Shown: piece after piece, positions 1 through 9,141 of the stretch | How positions within the stretch are numbered: the stretch's first letter is position 1 | Layout: each line of letters starts with the position of its first letter | NCBI RefSeq assembly: GCF_000716595.1 | Contig: NZ_JNXC01000027.1 | Coordinates: 1 to 64,000 of the forward strand | From: Saccharothrix sp. NRRL B-16314 | Lineage (GTDB): Bacteria > Actinomycetota > Actinomycetes > Mycobacteriales > Pseudonocardiaceae | Direction: 5' to 3' | DNA length: 64,000 bases | The notes under the pieces: model-generated | Told to the model about the DNA's origin: nothing | Databases searched by the model: none | What the model saw: only the letters and a program-made list of their open reading frames with translations | Program-made: the position numbers and the translations under genes

Positions 1-81
1 GGCGAACACGTCGTCCTCGGTCAACAACACCGGCGAAACATCCATACCCGAACAATAGTCGAACAGACATTCGCACGTCAT
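1..81 (-). CDS. N-terminal fragment of an unknown protein
   Basis: Reading leftward from an ATG at position 81 there is an uninterrupted frame to the window edge, beginning MTCECLFDYCSGMDVSPVLL and running for 27 codons. A second in-frame ATG lies at 45. Only the N-terminus is visible, so no function can be assigned. No convincing ribosome binding site is seen, and codon evidence is too short to be decisive. It is listed because the frame is open and the flank at 82-458 looks like a divergent promoter region. Confidence 0.3.
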   Translation of the reverse strand, partial: MTCECLFDYCSGMDVSPVLLTEDDVFA

Positions 82-458
82 CACCCGACCAGGCAAGAAA
101 GCCGGCCGAAAATAGCACGGTCCGTCATCACTCGCCACGGACGCGTGAATTAGCCCAACCGGTGAGGGAATCGCTTCGGTGAATCACCACTTCGTCGAAC
201 AACCCGACGTCCGCAGACTAGCCGGCACCGGCGCGGCACACCCGAGGTAGAGTGGGGTCTGACAGGGCCTTCTGCGGCAGGCCGGACGCGTAGTCCGTGA
301 AGAAGCCGGCTCGTCACGATCCACTCCACCCCACCCGTCCGCGAGCGAGTTCATCGCCGCCGACCGGTTCGGGCTCGCTGCATCCGGCACCATCGCCGCC
401 CCCCTCGAAGCTCGACAACGACGCCGTGACGCGACTTCCTGCGAAGGGAACCCACGAC
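82..458. other. Intergenic region, probable divergent promoters
   Basis: About 380 bases with no supportable gene. It is less GC-rich than the coding flanks and presumably carries the promoter of the DinB-like gene at 459. An in-frame extension of that gene back to 297 has a proline/serine-rich composition with no family character, so it is treated as untranslated. Confidence 0.5.
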
Positions 459-950
459 ATGAACGACCCGACCCTCATCACCGACGGCCCCGAGCGCCTG
501 CTGCTCGACTACCTGCTCGACCACAGCCGGGCCGAGCTGGTCGACACGGTGCGCGGCCTGTCCGAAGCGGAGGCGCGCCGCCGGCTCGTCCCGTCCATGA
601 CAACCCCGATCGGGCTGGTCAAGCACGCCGCGTTCGCCGAGCGGAAGTGGTTCCAACACATCCTGGGCGGGCTGCCGGAGTCCGAGTGCGACGGTGCGAT
701 GGTGGGCGAGGACAGCTTCCTGGTCGGTGACGACGAGACGGTGGCCGACGTGATCGCCGAGTTCGAGCGCGCCGGTGAGCGCGCACGGGCGATCGCCGCG
801 GACGTCGACCTCGACGCGACCCGGCAGCACCCCGTCTTCGGCGCCGTCAGCCTGCGGTGGATCTACCTGCTCATGATCCAGGAGTTCGCCCGCCACTCCG
901 GTCACGGCGACATCTTGCGTGAGCAGACCGACGCCGCCCGCCGCACCTGA
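459..950 (+). CDS. DinB/DUF664 family protein (putative thiol-dependent enzyme)
   Basis: A protein of 163 residues with the four-helix DinB-like layout. The metal-binding histidines expected in DUF664 proteins are visible: one in GLVKHAAFAERKW near residue 56 and a pair in RHSGHGDIL near residues 146-149. Family members include mycothiol- and bacillithiol-dependent transferases and many proteins of unknown substrate; the reaction here cannot be told. The ATG at 459 is chosen because GAAGGGA lies about ten bases upstream and homology to the family starts here. It appears to be a single-gene transcript. Confidence 0.8.
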   Translation: MNDPTLITDGPERLLLDYLLDHSRAELVDTVRGLSEAEARRRLVPSMTTPIGLVKHAAFAERKWFQHILGGLPESECDGAMVGEDSFLVGDDETVADVIAEFERAGERARAIAADVDLDATRQHPVFGAVSLRWIYLLMIQEFARHSGHGDILREQTDAARRT

Positions 951-969
951 GCGGGAACCGCACCGAGCG

Positions 970-1983
970 TCAGCCGTCGAGCACCGCCGCCAGCGCCGCC
1001 GCCGCGTCGTCCCAAGTGGACAGTCCGGTGCGGCGGGTTTGGGCCAGGACGCGGAGGTCGCGACGCCACCGGTCGTCGGTCAGCCACCGGCGGAGGGCTC
1101 GGGCCAGCGCCGCCACGTCGCCCGGCGGGAGGAGGAGGCCGCCCGAACCCAAGGCGTCCGGCACGGCGCTCGCCATCACCGGGATGCCCCGGGCCAGGGC
1201 CTCCGTGACGACCATGCCGTAGGTCTCGGCCCTGGACGGCAGCACGAACAGGTCCGCCTCGGCGTACGCGTGGTCGAGCGGAACGCCGGTCAGCGGGCCG
1301 GTGAGGTGGATCCGGTCCGCCAGGTCGTGCCGGGCGATCAGGTCGCGGACCGCGGTGGACCGGCCGGGGCCGACGAACGCGCAGGTCCACGGCAGATCGG
1401 TGACCGCGGCCAGGGCTTCGACCAGCACGTCGTGCCCCTTGCGCGGTGTCAGCGAGGCGACGCAGAGGAGCCGGGAGACGCCGTCCGTTCCGGTGGCGAG
1501 TGGCGCGGGGTTGGTGCCGGGGGCGACGGCGTGGACCTCGGGCAGGCCGTGGCGGGCGGCCAGGTGTCGTGCCGCGCTCGGGCTGGTGGCGACGACGGTG
1601 GTCGCCGCCCGCAGGCACTCGCGCTCGGCGGCGTCCAGGCGTGCGGCCACGGCGGGAGGCAGGCCGGTCTCGTCGGCCAACGGCAGGTGCACCAGGACGA
1701 CCAGGCGCAGCCGGTTGGCGTGCGGCACGACGATGTCGGGCACGCCGCACGCCACCAGGCCGTCCAGCAGCACCACCGCGCCGTCTTCGATCCCGCCCAG
1801 CGCGTTCACGAGGTCGGCGCGGGCGGTGTCGTCGGGCTGCGGCCAGGTGCCGGGAACGGCGATCTCGCGCACCACCCCGCCCAGCGAGCGGAGCCCCTGG
1901 ACGACCCGGCGGTCGTAGGTGTTGCCGCCGCTGGGCGACGTGGGGTCGTCCACGCCGCCCGGCAGCACGAAGTGGAGCGTCAC
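970..1983 (-). CDS. GT4-type glycosyltransferase
   Basis: A glycosyltransferase of 337 residues with the GT-B fold of family GT4 (GT1 superfamily). The N-terminus carries a glycine-rich nucleotide-sugar region ([18 protein letters not shown]). The C-terminal half has [14 protein letters not shown] and the E-x7-E signature [10 protein letters not shown], followed by the usual PVMAS and PPGD segments. Donor and acceptor sugars cannot be deduced. The GTG start at 1983 overlaps the stop of the upstream pterin-synthase-like gene in a GTGA arrangement, so the two are translationally coupled. No signal peptide or membrane segment is seen, implying cytoplasmic action. Confidence 0.85.
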   Translation of the reverse strand: MTLHFVLPGGVDDPTSPSGGNTYDRRVVQGLRSLGGVVREIAVPGTWPQPDDTARADLVNALGGIEDGAVVLLDGLVACGVPDIVVPHANRLRLVVLVHLPLADETGLPPAVAARLDAAERECLRAATTVVATSPSAARHLAARHGLPEVHAVAPGTNPAPLATGTDGVSRLLCVASLTPRKGHDVLVEALAAVTDLPWTCAFVGPGRSTAVRDLIARHDLADRIHLTGPLTGVPLDHAYAEADLFVLPSRAETYGMVVTEALARGIPVMASAVPDALGSGGLLLPPGDVAALARALRRWLTDDRWRRDLRVLAQTRRTGLSTWDDAAAALAAVLDG

Positions 1984-2378
1984 AGTGGACGTTCGTAGCT
2001 CGCCCACGCCACGTGCGACTCGTGCAACGTCACCTCGACGGCGGCCAGCCCGCGGGCGCCCTCGCCGAGCGCGCCCTCGTGCACCAGGTCCGCCAGCCGG
2101 TCGGCGACGTGCTTGGCCAGGAACTCCGTCGACGTGTTGATCCCGGCGAACTCGGGCACGTCGTCGAGGTTCCGGTAGTTGAGCTCGCCGAGGACGGCGT
2201 GCAGCCGCTCGGTCGCGAGTCCGATGTCGACCACGATGTTGTCCGCGTCGAGTTCGGTCCGCTTGAACCGGGCGTCCACCACGAACGTTGCTCCGTGCAG
2301 GCGTTGTGCCGGACCGAAGACGTCACCGCGGAAGCTGTGGGCGATCATCACGTGATCGCGGACGGTGATGCTGAACAG
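1980..2378 (-). CDS. 6-pyruvoyl-tetrahydropterin synthase / QueD-like protein
   Basis: A small protein of about 132 residues of the tunnelling-fold PTPS/QueD family. It would act on dihydroneopterin triphosphate or a related pterin, but the zinc site is altered: the usual HGH motif reads RLHGATF and the first histidine motif reads GPAQRLHG, so canonical activity is doubtful. The frame continues upstream of the first GTG (2351) to a CTG at 2378 with GGAGG five bases before it, giving the N-terminus [17 protein letters not shown] choose CTG as the start; GTG 2351 or ATG 2348 are alternatives. It is divergent from the GTP cyclohydrolase gene 82 bases away. Confidence 0.75.
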   Translation of the reverse strand: MFSITVRDHVMIAHSFRGDVFGPAQRLHGATFVVDARFKRTELDADNIVVDIGLATERLHAVLGELNYRNLDDVPEFAGINTSTEFLAKHVADRLADLVHEGALGEGARGLAAVEVTLHESHVAWASYERPL

Positions 2379-2460
2379 GGTGACCTCCGCCGAGTGAGCG
2401 AGCTACGGTGCAACTCCGGTCGAGCGTAGTGAACGCACGGCCGGTGACGAGGGGAACCGG

Positions 2461-3087
2461 ATGCGCGAGGAAACCTTCACCGACGAGGACGTCGCCGAGT
2501 CCGATCTGGTCACCCGTCGCGGCACGTTCCGCGCGGTGGCGTTCCGCGCGGACGGGCACGAGCACATGGCCCTCGTCCACGGGCGCGCCGGGCTGCGCGA
2601 GGACGTGCTGGTGCGCGTGCACTCGGAGTGCATGACCGGGGACATCTTCGGCGCGATGCGCTGCGAGTGCGGCGACCAGCTGGAGGCCGCGCTGGACCTG
2701 ATCGTCGCCGAGGGCAGCGGCATCCTGATCTACCTGCGCGGACACGAGGGGCGCGGCATCGGCCTGGTGGCCAAGGTGCGCACGCACGTGCTCCAGGACG
2801 AGCAGGGCCTGGACACGCTCGACTCCGCGACGACCCTGGGGCTCCCGGTCGACGTCCGCGACTACTCACCGGCCGCCCGCGTCCTGCGGCACCTGGGCGT
2901 CACCTCGGTGCGGTTGATGTCCAACAACCCGGACAAGGTCAAGGCGTTGGCGGACAACGGCATCGAGGTCGCCGCCCGCGTGCCGCACCTGATGCTCCCG
3001 AACCGGCACAACATCGGCTACCTCACCGCGAAACGCGACCGGATGGGTCACGACCTGCCACAAGTGGACGTGTTCGCGGCGGACTAG
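2461..3087 (+). CDS. ribA: GTP cyclohydrolase II (stand-alone)
   Basis: A protein of 208 residues matching the RibA half of bifunctional RibBA without the RibB domain. Key motifs are visible: the zinc cysteines in ECMTGDIFGAMRCECGDQL, the GTP-binding segment YLRGHEGRGIGL, LMSNNPDKVKAL, and a C-terminal TAKRDRMGH. GCH II opens the imidazole ring of GTP to give the first riboflavin intermediate. A lone copy facing a pterin-synthase homologue suggests a specialised pterin or deazapurine-like pathway rather than bulk riboflavin supply; that is inference. The ATG at 2461 is preceded by GAGGGG. Confidence 0.9.
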   Translation: MREETFTDEDVAESDLVTRRGTFRAVAFRADGHEHMALVHGRAGLREDVLVRVHSECMTGDIFGAMRCECGDQLEAALDLIVAEGSGILIYLRGHEGRGIGLVAKVRTHVLQDEQGLDTLDSATTLGLPVDVRDYSPAARVLRHLGVTSVRLMSNNPDKVKALADNGIEVAARVPHLMLPNRHNIGYLTAKRDRMGHDLPQVDVFAAD

Positions 3088-3616
3088 CCCGACAATGTCG
3101 ACCGGCGCCACCATTCCGCTCTTTTGCGGGCAACCGATGCCCACTCATATCGAGTTCGCACCGGACGAGGTCCCCGAACAATCACGATGAAGACTCCATT
3201 CGGATGGACTTCGAATATTCCAGGCCGTCACGATTTGTCACGCCACGCAGTCGCACCCGACACCCGAACGGGTGGTCATTGCGCGTCGAATCGTTACACC
3301 TGAATTCTTTTCACACCATCAGCGCAGGTCAGGCCGCCTGAAGATCAATTCGGCCACCGCTTGACCGTTTCATCGTCAATCCATCTGGTGACCGAGCGTC
3401 GACCAATCCCCCGCCGGACTGCTCCGGTTGTGCCGGGCAAGTCGACCCGACCGGCGGTAACGGACTCGAACGACCGCCCGATTGACCCCCGAGAAGCTCA
3501 CTCCGCACCCTCGAACGGATGCGACGGCAATGGTCGGCACACCGCCCGCTATTGTCCGTCCGCCTCCGTTCTGCCGACCATCGTCGAATGTCGTGACCCG
3601 CTGAAGAGGGGTACTA
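3088..3616. other. Long intergenic region before the TerY-P-like operon
   Basis: About 530 bases with no recognisable gene. Parts near 3100-3360 are clearly more AT-rich than the surroundings, and a repeated CGTCACG/TGTCACG element occurs around 3228-3245. The region is the only place for the promoter and control sites of the nine-gene operon that starts at 3617. No clear terminator for the GTP cyclohydrolase gene was found. Confidence 0.5.
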
Positions 3617-5023
3617 GTGGGGATTTCCTCGTCCGGCACCGCCATGACCGTCGCACCCGACGAACTGGGCACTCCCGGCGACCAGCTCGGCAAAGGCGGT
3701 GAGGCCACCGTCTTCGACCTGCCCGGTCTCACGTACCCGGACGTGGCCGGCGCCCTGGTCTACAAGCGCTACCGGAACGGCCACGACTCGCCGCAGAGCC
3801 TGCGCCGGGTCGTGATGGCCCGCGCCGGCCTCGACGCGGCGAAACGCGCCCGGCTCGACGCCGTCACCGCCTGGCCCGTGCGGGTCGTGGAGGAGCACGG
3901 GCAGGCCGTCGGCATCGTGATGCCCCGCATCCCCGACCCCTACTTCGACCAGGTCGTCCGCAACGCCGGCGTGAAGAAGTCGCTGCGCGAGGTGCAGAAC
4001 CTGTTCATCGACCCGGCCCGCGCCCTGAAGGTCGGCCGGCCCGCGCCGACCGACGAGGAGCGGTTGCGGATCTGCCTCGACTTCGCCGCCGCGCTGGCGT
4101 TCCTGCACGACGAGCTGAAGATCGTGTTCGGGGACATCAACCCCAAGAACGCGGTGTTCCGGCTCGACGACCGGCCGATGGTGCTGTTCCTCGACTGCGA
4201 CGCGGTGCGGCCGACCGGTGTCGTCGCCCACGTCAGGCAGCTCGACGCGCCCGACTGGGTGCCGCCGGAAGGCGGCAAGCTCACCCTCGCCACCGACCAC
4301 TACAAGCTGGGCCTGTTCGTGCTGCGCTGCCTCACGCCCGGCGCGTACTCCTCGGTGGGCACCGACCCGGCCGCGGCGGCGGGGGCGCTCGACGCCGAAG
4401 GGCTCGCGCTGCTCCGGCGTGCGCTGGGCGACCCGTCGGACCGCCCGTCCGCCCGCGACTGGGAGATCCACTTCCGGCTGCTGCTCGGCGAGGCCGTCGC
4501 GCCGCCACGACTCGGCGAGGTGGACGTCGACCGCGCGTTCGTCCTCGGCGGCCGGCCGGTCACGGTCGAGTGGGAGGCGCTGGAGGCGCGCGAGGTCGAG
4601 CTCGTCGCGGGCACGCGGACCGTGCGGGTGGACGGTCGACCGGGGAAGGGCAGCACGCCGATCACGCTGGACGAGTCCGGCTGGATCACGGTCCGCGCCG
4701 TCAACGACCTCGGCGTCGACGTCCGCGAGGTCGGCCCCGTGACGGTGGCGCCCCTGCCCGAGTCCAGCCCGCTGCCGGTGCCGGTGCCCGACGTGCACCT
4801 GCCGCACACCTTCGCACCACCGGACCTCCGGCTCCTCCCCCTGCCCGCGATCGACGTGCGGGTGGAACTGCCGGACCCGCACCCCGACGGCGGACGGCCC
4901 GCACCGTGGCCGCCCATGCCCGCGCCACGCGCCGTCGGGTTCCCGCTCGACCTGCGGGCGATGTTGACCGACTCACCCGAGGTCGACCTCGGGTCACACG
5001 AGGGTGAAGGGACGGGCCGATGA
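3617..5023 (+). CDS. Protein-kinase-like protein with Ig-like and proline-rich tail
   Basis: 468 residues. The N-terminal 300 form a Ser/Thr-kinase-like domain of the type paired with TerY proteins: a glycine loop GKGGEA (25-30), lysine K50 in LVYKRY, a catalytic loop FGDINPKN with D173 and N178 in place of HRD..N, and LDCDAV (D193/D195) in place of DFG. A beta-rich Ig-like segment follows (about 305-380), then a proline-rich tail. The GTG at 3617 is preceded by GAAGAGGG; an ATG at 3644 is the alternative. It is the first gene of the operon and a paralogue of the kinase at 8184. Its substrate is presumably a partner encoded here. Confidence 0.82.
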   Translation: MGISSSGTAMTVAPDELGTPGDQLGKGGEATVFDLPGLTYPDVAGALVYKRYRNGHDSPQSLRRVVMARAGLDAAKRARLDAVTAWPVRVVEEHGQAVGIVMPRIPDPYFDQVVRNAGVKKSLREVQNLFIDPARALKVGRPAPTDEERLRICLDFAAALAFLHDELKIVFGDINPKNAVFRLDDRPMVLFLDCDAVRPTGVVAHVRQLDAPDWVPPEGGKLTLATDHYKLGLFVLRCLTPGAYSSVGTDPAAAAGALDAEGLALLRRALGDPSDRPSARDWEIHFRLLLGEAVAPPRLGEVDVDRAFVLGGRPVTVEWEALEAREVELVAGTRTVRVDGRPGKGSTPITLDESGWITVRAVNDLGVDVREVGPVTVAPLPESSPLPVPVPDVHLPHTFAPPDLRLLPLPAIDVRVELPDPHPDGGRPAPWPPMPAPRAVGFPLDLRAMLTDSPEVDLGSHEGEGTGR

Positions 5024-6459
5024 GCTTTTCCACGTGGCTGGCCAGGCTGGCCGGGGCCAGGCCCGAGATCCTGGCGAAGGCGCCGGGTGACGTCAACAAG
5101 CACGCCGCGCTCGGCGGGGTGCTGCTCACCACCTCCGGCGTGGCCGCCGTGTCGGCGTTCTTCGCCCTGCACTCGGTGCTGGAGCTGCCGCCGGCCGCCG
5201 CCGCCGCGGTCGGCGCCGCCTGGGGCCTGATCATCTTCAACCTCGACCGGATGCTCGTCGTCACGATGACGCGCGACAACGGCTGGCTGCTGAACTTCCT
5301 GGCAGCGATCCCCCGACTCGCGCTGGCGCTGGTGATCGGCACGATCATCTCGATGCCCCTGGTGCTGAAGATCTTCGAGCCGGAGATCAACAGCGAGCTG
5401 ATCGCGATGCAGGCCGAGACGGTCAAGCGCAACCAGGACGAGTACGACAAGGCCTACGCCAAGATCAAGGAGTTGGAGACCGAAGAGGCCGGTCTCCTCG
5501 CCGTCCTGGCGGGTCGGGCCACGACGACGATCTCCGACGACCCCGACGTGAAGGCGGCGCAGAGCGCCCTCGACGTCGCGGAGAAGGCGTACCAGGACGC
5601 GAGGCAGTCGGCGCAGTGCGAGTTCGACGGCACCTGCGGGACCGGGGTGCCGGGCAACGGCGAGTCCTACCAGCAGAAGAAGAAGGCCGCCGACGACGCC
5701 GAAGCCGCCCGGGACCGGGCGCGGACCAAGCTGGACGAGGTCACCGCGAAGGTGGCCAAGCGGATCGAGGACGGCTCGGCGACCGACACCGAGAACGCGA
5801 AGAAGCGGCTGCCCGAGGTCCAGGCCGACCTCGACCGGCTGCGCGGTGACCGGGAAGGCCTGGAACGGCGGGGCACCGACGCGACCGCCGCCGACACCGG
5901 TCTGCTCGCCCGGCTGGAGGCGCTGGACCGGATCACCGAGGACCGGCCGAGCGGCGGGCAGGCCCACCTCGCCGTGTTCCTGCTCTTCCTGGCCATCGAA
6001 GTGCTCCCGGTGCTGCTCAAGCTGCTGAACGGGTTCGCGCCCGAGACGCTGTACGACCGGCTGGCGAAGCGCGCCGACGACGGTCTCGACTCCGACGACG
6101 AGCTCTGGGCCAAGCGCGACCGCGACCTCGCGGTCGACCGCGCCGACCAGAACCTCGCCATCGAGCGCCACAAGCTGGACGCGCAGACGCAAGCCCACGC
6201 GACGACCACCCAGCTCGTCGCGGACAAGCAGCTCGGCATGGCCAAGAAGGCGATCGACGTCTGGGCGGCGGTCGCGCAGCTGCGCACCGACGAAGAGCTC
6301 AACCGCTGGTACCTCGACCACGTCGGCACGAACGACCAGCACACCAAGCCGCTGCCCAGGGTCGACAGCCAGCGCACCACGCCCATCCCCAGGACGGCAC
6401 TGCCCACCACCAACGGCACCCACGTCCCCGGCGTGCCGTCGCCCACGAACCAACCCTGA
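5020..6459 (+). CDS. DUF4407-like four-helix membrane protein with long coiled coil
   Basis: 479 residues. Three hydrophobic segments lie near residues 31-53, 58-76 and 90-114, and a fourth lies near 312-336. Between the third and fourth is a charged heptad-rich stretch of nearly 200 residues (about 120-305) likely to form an extended coiled coil. The FNLDRM motif after the second helix is characteristic of DUF4407 proteins. The C-terminus is cytoplasmic-looking and charged. The start overlaps the kinase stop by ATGA, indicating coupled translation. No activity is known for the family; the architecture suggests a membrane sensor or scaffold for the kinase/phosphatase pair. Confidence 0.8.
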   Translation: MSFSTWLARLAGARPEILAKAPGDVNKHAALGGVLLTTSGVAAVSAFFALHSVLELPPAAAAAVGAAWGLIIFNLDRMLVVTMTRDNGWLLNFLAAIPRLALALVIGTIISMPLVLKIFEPEINSELIAMQAETVKRNQDEYDKAYAKIKELETEEAGLLAVLAGRATTTISDDPDVKAAQSALDVAEKAYQDARQSAQCEFDGTCGTGVPGNGESYQQKKKAADDAEAARDRARTKLDEVTAKVAKRIEDGSATDTENAKKRLPEVQADLDRLRGDREGLERRGTDATAADTGLLARLEALDRITEDRPSGGQAHLAVFLLFLAIEVLPVLLKLLNGFAPETLYDRLAKRADDGLDSDDELWAKRDRDLAVDRADQNLAIERHKLDAQTQAHATTTQLVADKQLGMAKKAIDVWAAVAQLRTDEELNRWYLDHVGTNDQHTKPLPRVDSQRTTPIPRTALPTTNGTHVPGVPSPTNQP

Positions 6460-6475
6460 TTGGAGACGCTCCGCC

Positions 6476-7189
6476 ATGGAGAGCGAAAAGGCCAAGCTGC
6501 TGCCCTTCTACCTGGTGATCGACGTCTCCGCGTCGATGACCGGCGACAAGCTCGAGCAGGCGAACGCGATCATGCCCGCGGTCGTCGACGCGCTGTCCGA
6601 CGCGCCGATCCTGTCCGACAAGGTCCGGTTCGGCGTCATCGACTTCGGCACCGACGCCCTGGTCCGGCTGCCGCTGTGCGACCTGCTGGACGAGCACGTC
6701 ACCCTGCCGCCGCTCAACGTCCGCGGCGCCACCTCGTACGCGGCGGCGTTCCGGCTGCTGCGCGACGAGATCGAGAGCAACGTCAAGCAGCTCAAGGCGG
6801 ACGGCTTCCAGGTGCACCGGCCGGCGGTGTTCTTCATCAGCGACGGCGAGCCGACCGACCGCGACGCCGACTGGCGCGACGCGTTCCGGGACCTGACCGA
6901 GAACTTCCCGACGTACCCGAACGTCGTGCCGTGCGGTGTCGACGCGGCGAACCCGAAGACGATGGCCTCGCTGATCTACCCGGCGTCCGGGCCCAAGGCC
7001 ATGCAGATGTACCTGATGGACCACGGGCAGAACCCGGCCGACGCGATCGCGATGATCGCCGAGATCCTGATCTCCAGCATGCTCGCGTCCGGTCAGAGCA
7101 TGGCGCAGGGCAGCTCGGGGCTCATCCTGCCCGCCAAGCAGGACCTGCCGGCCGGCATCTCGGCGCACTCGTCGGACGACTTCGTCTGA
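6476..7189 (+). CDS. TerY-like von Willebrand factor A (vWA) protein
   Basis: 237 residues forming one vWA domain. The complete MIDAS metal site is visible: D16-x-S18-x-S20 in DVSASMTG, T86 in GATSY and D123 in ISDGEPTD. This matches TerY, the vWA member of the TerY-P triad known from tellurite-resistance-related gene neighbourhoods, where it sits beside a PP2C phosphatase and a kinase just as here. The protein is cytosolic, with no signal peptide. The likely role is metal-dependent protein docking, possibly as a phosphorylation target. The ATG at 6476 has a purine-rich GGAGAC stretch upstream, and its stop overlaps the next gene's start (TGATG). Confidence 0.88.
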   Translation: MESEKAKLLPFYLVIDVSASMTGDKLEQANAIMPAVVDALSDAPILSDKVRFGVIDFGTDALVRLPLCDLLDEHVTLPPLNVRGATSYAAAFRLLRDEIESNVKQLKADGFQVHRPAVFFISDGEPTDRDADWRDAFRDLTENFPTYPNVVPCGVDAANPKTMASLIYPASGPKAMQMYLMDHGQNPADAIAMIAEILISSMLASGQSMAQGSSGLILPAKQDLPAGISAHSSDDFV

Positions 7190-8187
7190 TGGACACGTCG
7201 ACGGAAGAACCCACCACGCCGGCCGCCGCCCCGGCCGCGGAACCCGAGTGGCGTGGCCGTTCCGAGCCGTTCCAGGTCGGCGACCCGGGCCGGGCGGCGT
7301 CGCGGGTGGTGCCGGTCCCCGACCCGGAGGGCTGGGACCGGCGGGACACCGTCCTGGACGGTGTCGCGCTGATGGACGACGCGAAGAAGCCCATCGGCGA
7401 GGTGCGGGCGGCGAGCGTGCGTGGCCTGTCGCACCGCGCGTACGGGACCGTGCGGCAGGACGAGTACAGCTTCCGCCGCACCCGGGACGGCCGGTACCTG
7501 GTGATCGGCGTCGCCGACGGCGTGTCCGCGGGCAAGCTGTCGCACAAGGCCGCGATCGTCGCCGCGCGCAAGGGCGCGGAGCTGATCGCGAAGGCCTTGT
7601 CGGGGCCGGACCCCTTGGCACCGGACAACTTCCCGTGGCCGGACCTGGTCCGCGCGGTGGCGGGCCGGATCGAACGGCTGGGCCGCGAACGGCTCACCGC
7701 GATGGGCAACGCCGCAGCGTCGACCATGTCGGTGCGCGAAGTGGCCGGGCACATCGCGACGACCGTGCTGTACGCGGTGGTCGACCTGACCCCGGTGGGC
7801 GGCGCGCACGCGGTGCACCTGCTCTCGGTCGGCGACACCTCGGCCTGGGTGCTGCGCGACGGCGGACGGTGGGAGCCGCAGGACGCGGTGAAGAACGACG
7901 GCGCGGACCTGCACTCCTCGTCGGTCCACGCGTTGCCGCTGCCGCCCGCGGTCGACCCGAAGCCGGTCCGCACGACCGTCGCCGCCGGTGAGGCCCTGGT
8001 GCTGATGACCGACGGCATCGGCGACCCGCTCGGCCACGGCACCGGCGCGGTCGGCCGGTTCCTCGCCGACGTCTGGTCCGGGCCGCCCGCGTCGGGGCTG
8101 GAGTTCGCGGCGCACGTCGGGTTCGCGCGCAAGAGCTTCGACGACGACCGCACCGCCGTCGCGTTCTGGCCGACCTCCAGGGCATGA
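7189..8187 (+). CDS. PP2C-type serine/threonine phosphatase
   Basis: 332 residues. After an Ala/Pro-rich N-terminus of about 80 residues comes a PP2C fold: GTVRQDEYSF, VIGVADGVSAG (metal Asp), HLLSVGDTSAWVL, VLMTDGIGD and the terminal DDDRTAVAFW metal motif. These residues bind the two Mn/Mg ions of PPM phosphatases, so it should be active. It would reverse phosphorylation by the flanking kinases (3617 and 8184). The start ATG overlaps the TerY-like stop, and its stop overlaps the next start by ATGA, consistent with a stoichiometric module. Confidence 0.85.
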   Translation: MDTSTEEPTTPAAAPAAEPEWRGRSEPFQVGDPGRAASRVVPVPDPEGWDRRDTVLDGVALMDDAKKPIGEVRAASVRGLSHRAYGTVRQDEYSFRRTRDGRYLVIGVADGVSAGKLSHKAAIVAARKGAELIAKALSGPDPLAPDNFPWPDLVRAVAGRIERLGRERLTAMGNAAASTMSVREVAGHIATTVLYAVVDLTPVGGAHAVHLLSVGDTSAWVLRDGGRWEPQDAVKNDGADLHSSSVHALPLPPAVDPKPVRTTVAAGEALVLMTDGIGDPLGHGTGAVGRFLADVWSGPPASGLEFAAHVGFARKSFDDDRTAVAFWPTSRA

Positions 8188-9140
8188 GCGCACACGTCGT
8201 GGACCTCGACGCGCTCGGGCCGCTCGGCGCGCTGCTCGGCGCGGGCGGGCAGGCGAAGGTCTACCACGCGCCGCACGTCACGCTCGCCGACGTGCCGGGG
8301 CCGCTCGTCTACAAGCAGTACAAGGCCGGGCACGCGCCACCGCACGGCCTCGACGCGGTGGTGGCGCGCCGGCTGCGGCTGGACGAGCGGACCCGGGAGC
8401 GGCTGGACCTGATGACCGCGTGGCCGGTCCGCGCCGTGCAGGAGGACGGCGAGGTGCGCGGCGTGCTCATGCGGCTCATCCCGGACGGCTACTTCCAGGA
8501 CCGGGTGAAGCCCAGCGGCGTCCCGGCCCGCACGCTGCGCGAGCTGCAACACCTGTTCATCGCCCCGGAGCGGGCGGTGCGGCTCGGGATGCCCGCGCCG
8601 TCCACCGCCGAGCGGCTGCTGGTCTGCCGCGACCTCGCCGTCGTGGTGCACCTGTTGCACCGCAACGGGATGGTGATCGGCGACCTCAACCCGAAGAACG
8701 CCGTCTTCCGGCTCGCCGCGCGGCCGTGCGTGATGCTGGTCGACTGCGACGCGATCCGGATCAAGGGCGCCGCGGCGGTGGTGCGGCAGCTCAACGCGCC
8801 CGACTGGAACCCGCCGGAGAGCGTGCTCAGCCAGTCGAGCGACCTCTACAAGTTCGGCCTGTTCGTGCTCCGCTGCCTGAGCCCCGGCCCGTTCGCGTCG
8901 ATCGCCCGCGATCCGAGCCGGGTCGACGCCGTCCTGCCCGGTGACGGCCCGAGGCTGCTGCGCGACGCGTTGAGCCGCGACCCCGGCGCCCGCACGACGG
9001 CGCAGACGTGGGGCCGCTACTTCGACGTCACGCTCACCGGCGTCGTCGCTCCCGAGCAGGGCACCCGGGAAGCGGAGCGGACCGGCACCTCCGGGTGGCG
9101 GCGCGATCCGCAGACCAGGCGATGGGTGCCGGTGACCTGA
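8184..9140 (+). CDS. TerY-P-type protein kinase (paralogue of 3617)
   Basis: 318 residues, essentially only the kinase domain plus a short tail. Motifs parallel the first kinase: GAGGQAKV (19-26), K44 in LVYKQYK, catalytic IGDLNPKN with D167 and N172, and VDCDAI with D187/D189. It lacks the Ig-like and proline-rich extension of its paralogue. With the adjacent phosphatase and vWA genes it makes a classical TerY-P triad. The catalytic and metal aspartates are retained, so it may be active despite lacking HRD and DFG. It overlaps the phosphatase stop (ATGA). Confidence 0.85.
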   Translation: MSAHVVDLDALGPLGALLGAGGQAKVYHAPHVTLADVPGPLVYKQYKAGHAPPHGLDAVVARRLRLDERTRERLDLMTAWPVRAVQEDGEVRGVLMRLIPDGYFQDRVKPSGVPARTLRELQHLFIAPERAVRLGMPAPSTAERLLVCRDLAVVVHLLHRNGMVIGDLNPKNAVFRLAARPCVMLVDCDAIRIKGAAAVVRQLNAPDWNPPESVLSQSSDLYKFGLFVLRCLSPGPFASIARDPSRVDAVLPGDGPRLLRDALSRDPGARTTAQTWGRYFDVTLTGVVAPEQGTREAERTGTSGWRRDPQTRRWVPVT

Positions 9141-9141
9141 G

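Noticed and set aside
902..2007. Several long open frames on both strands over the glycosyltransferase gene
   Set aside because: They are Arg/Pro-rich shadows caused by high GC; only the GT4 frame has family motifs.
3361..3702. Open frame of 113 codons upstream of the first kinase
   Set aside because: It has no ribosome site, no domain character and runs into the kinase gene in another frame; the region is better explained as regulatory.
4300..6495. Minus-strand open frame of more than 700 codons over the kinase and DUF4407 genes
   Set aside because: The translation is low-complexity Arg/Gly/Val; the plus-strand frames have clear domains and overlapping starts.
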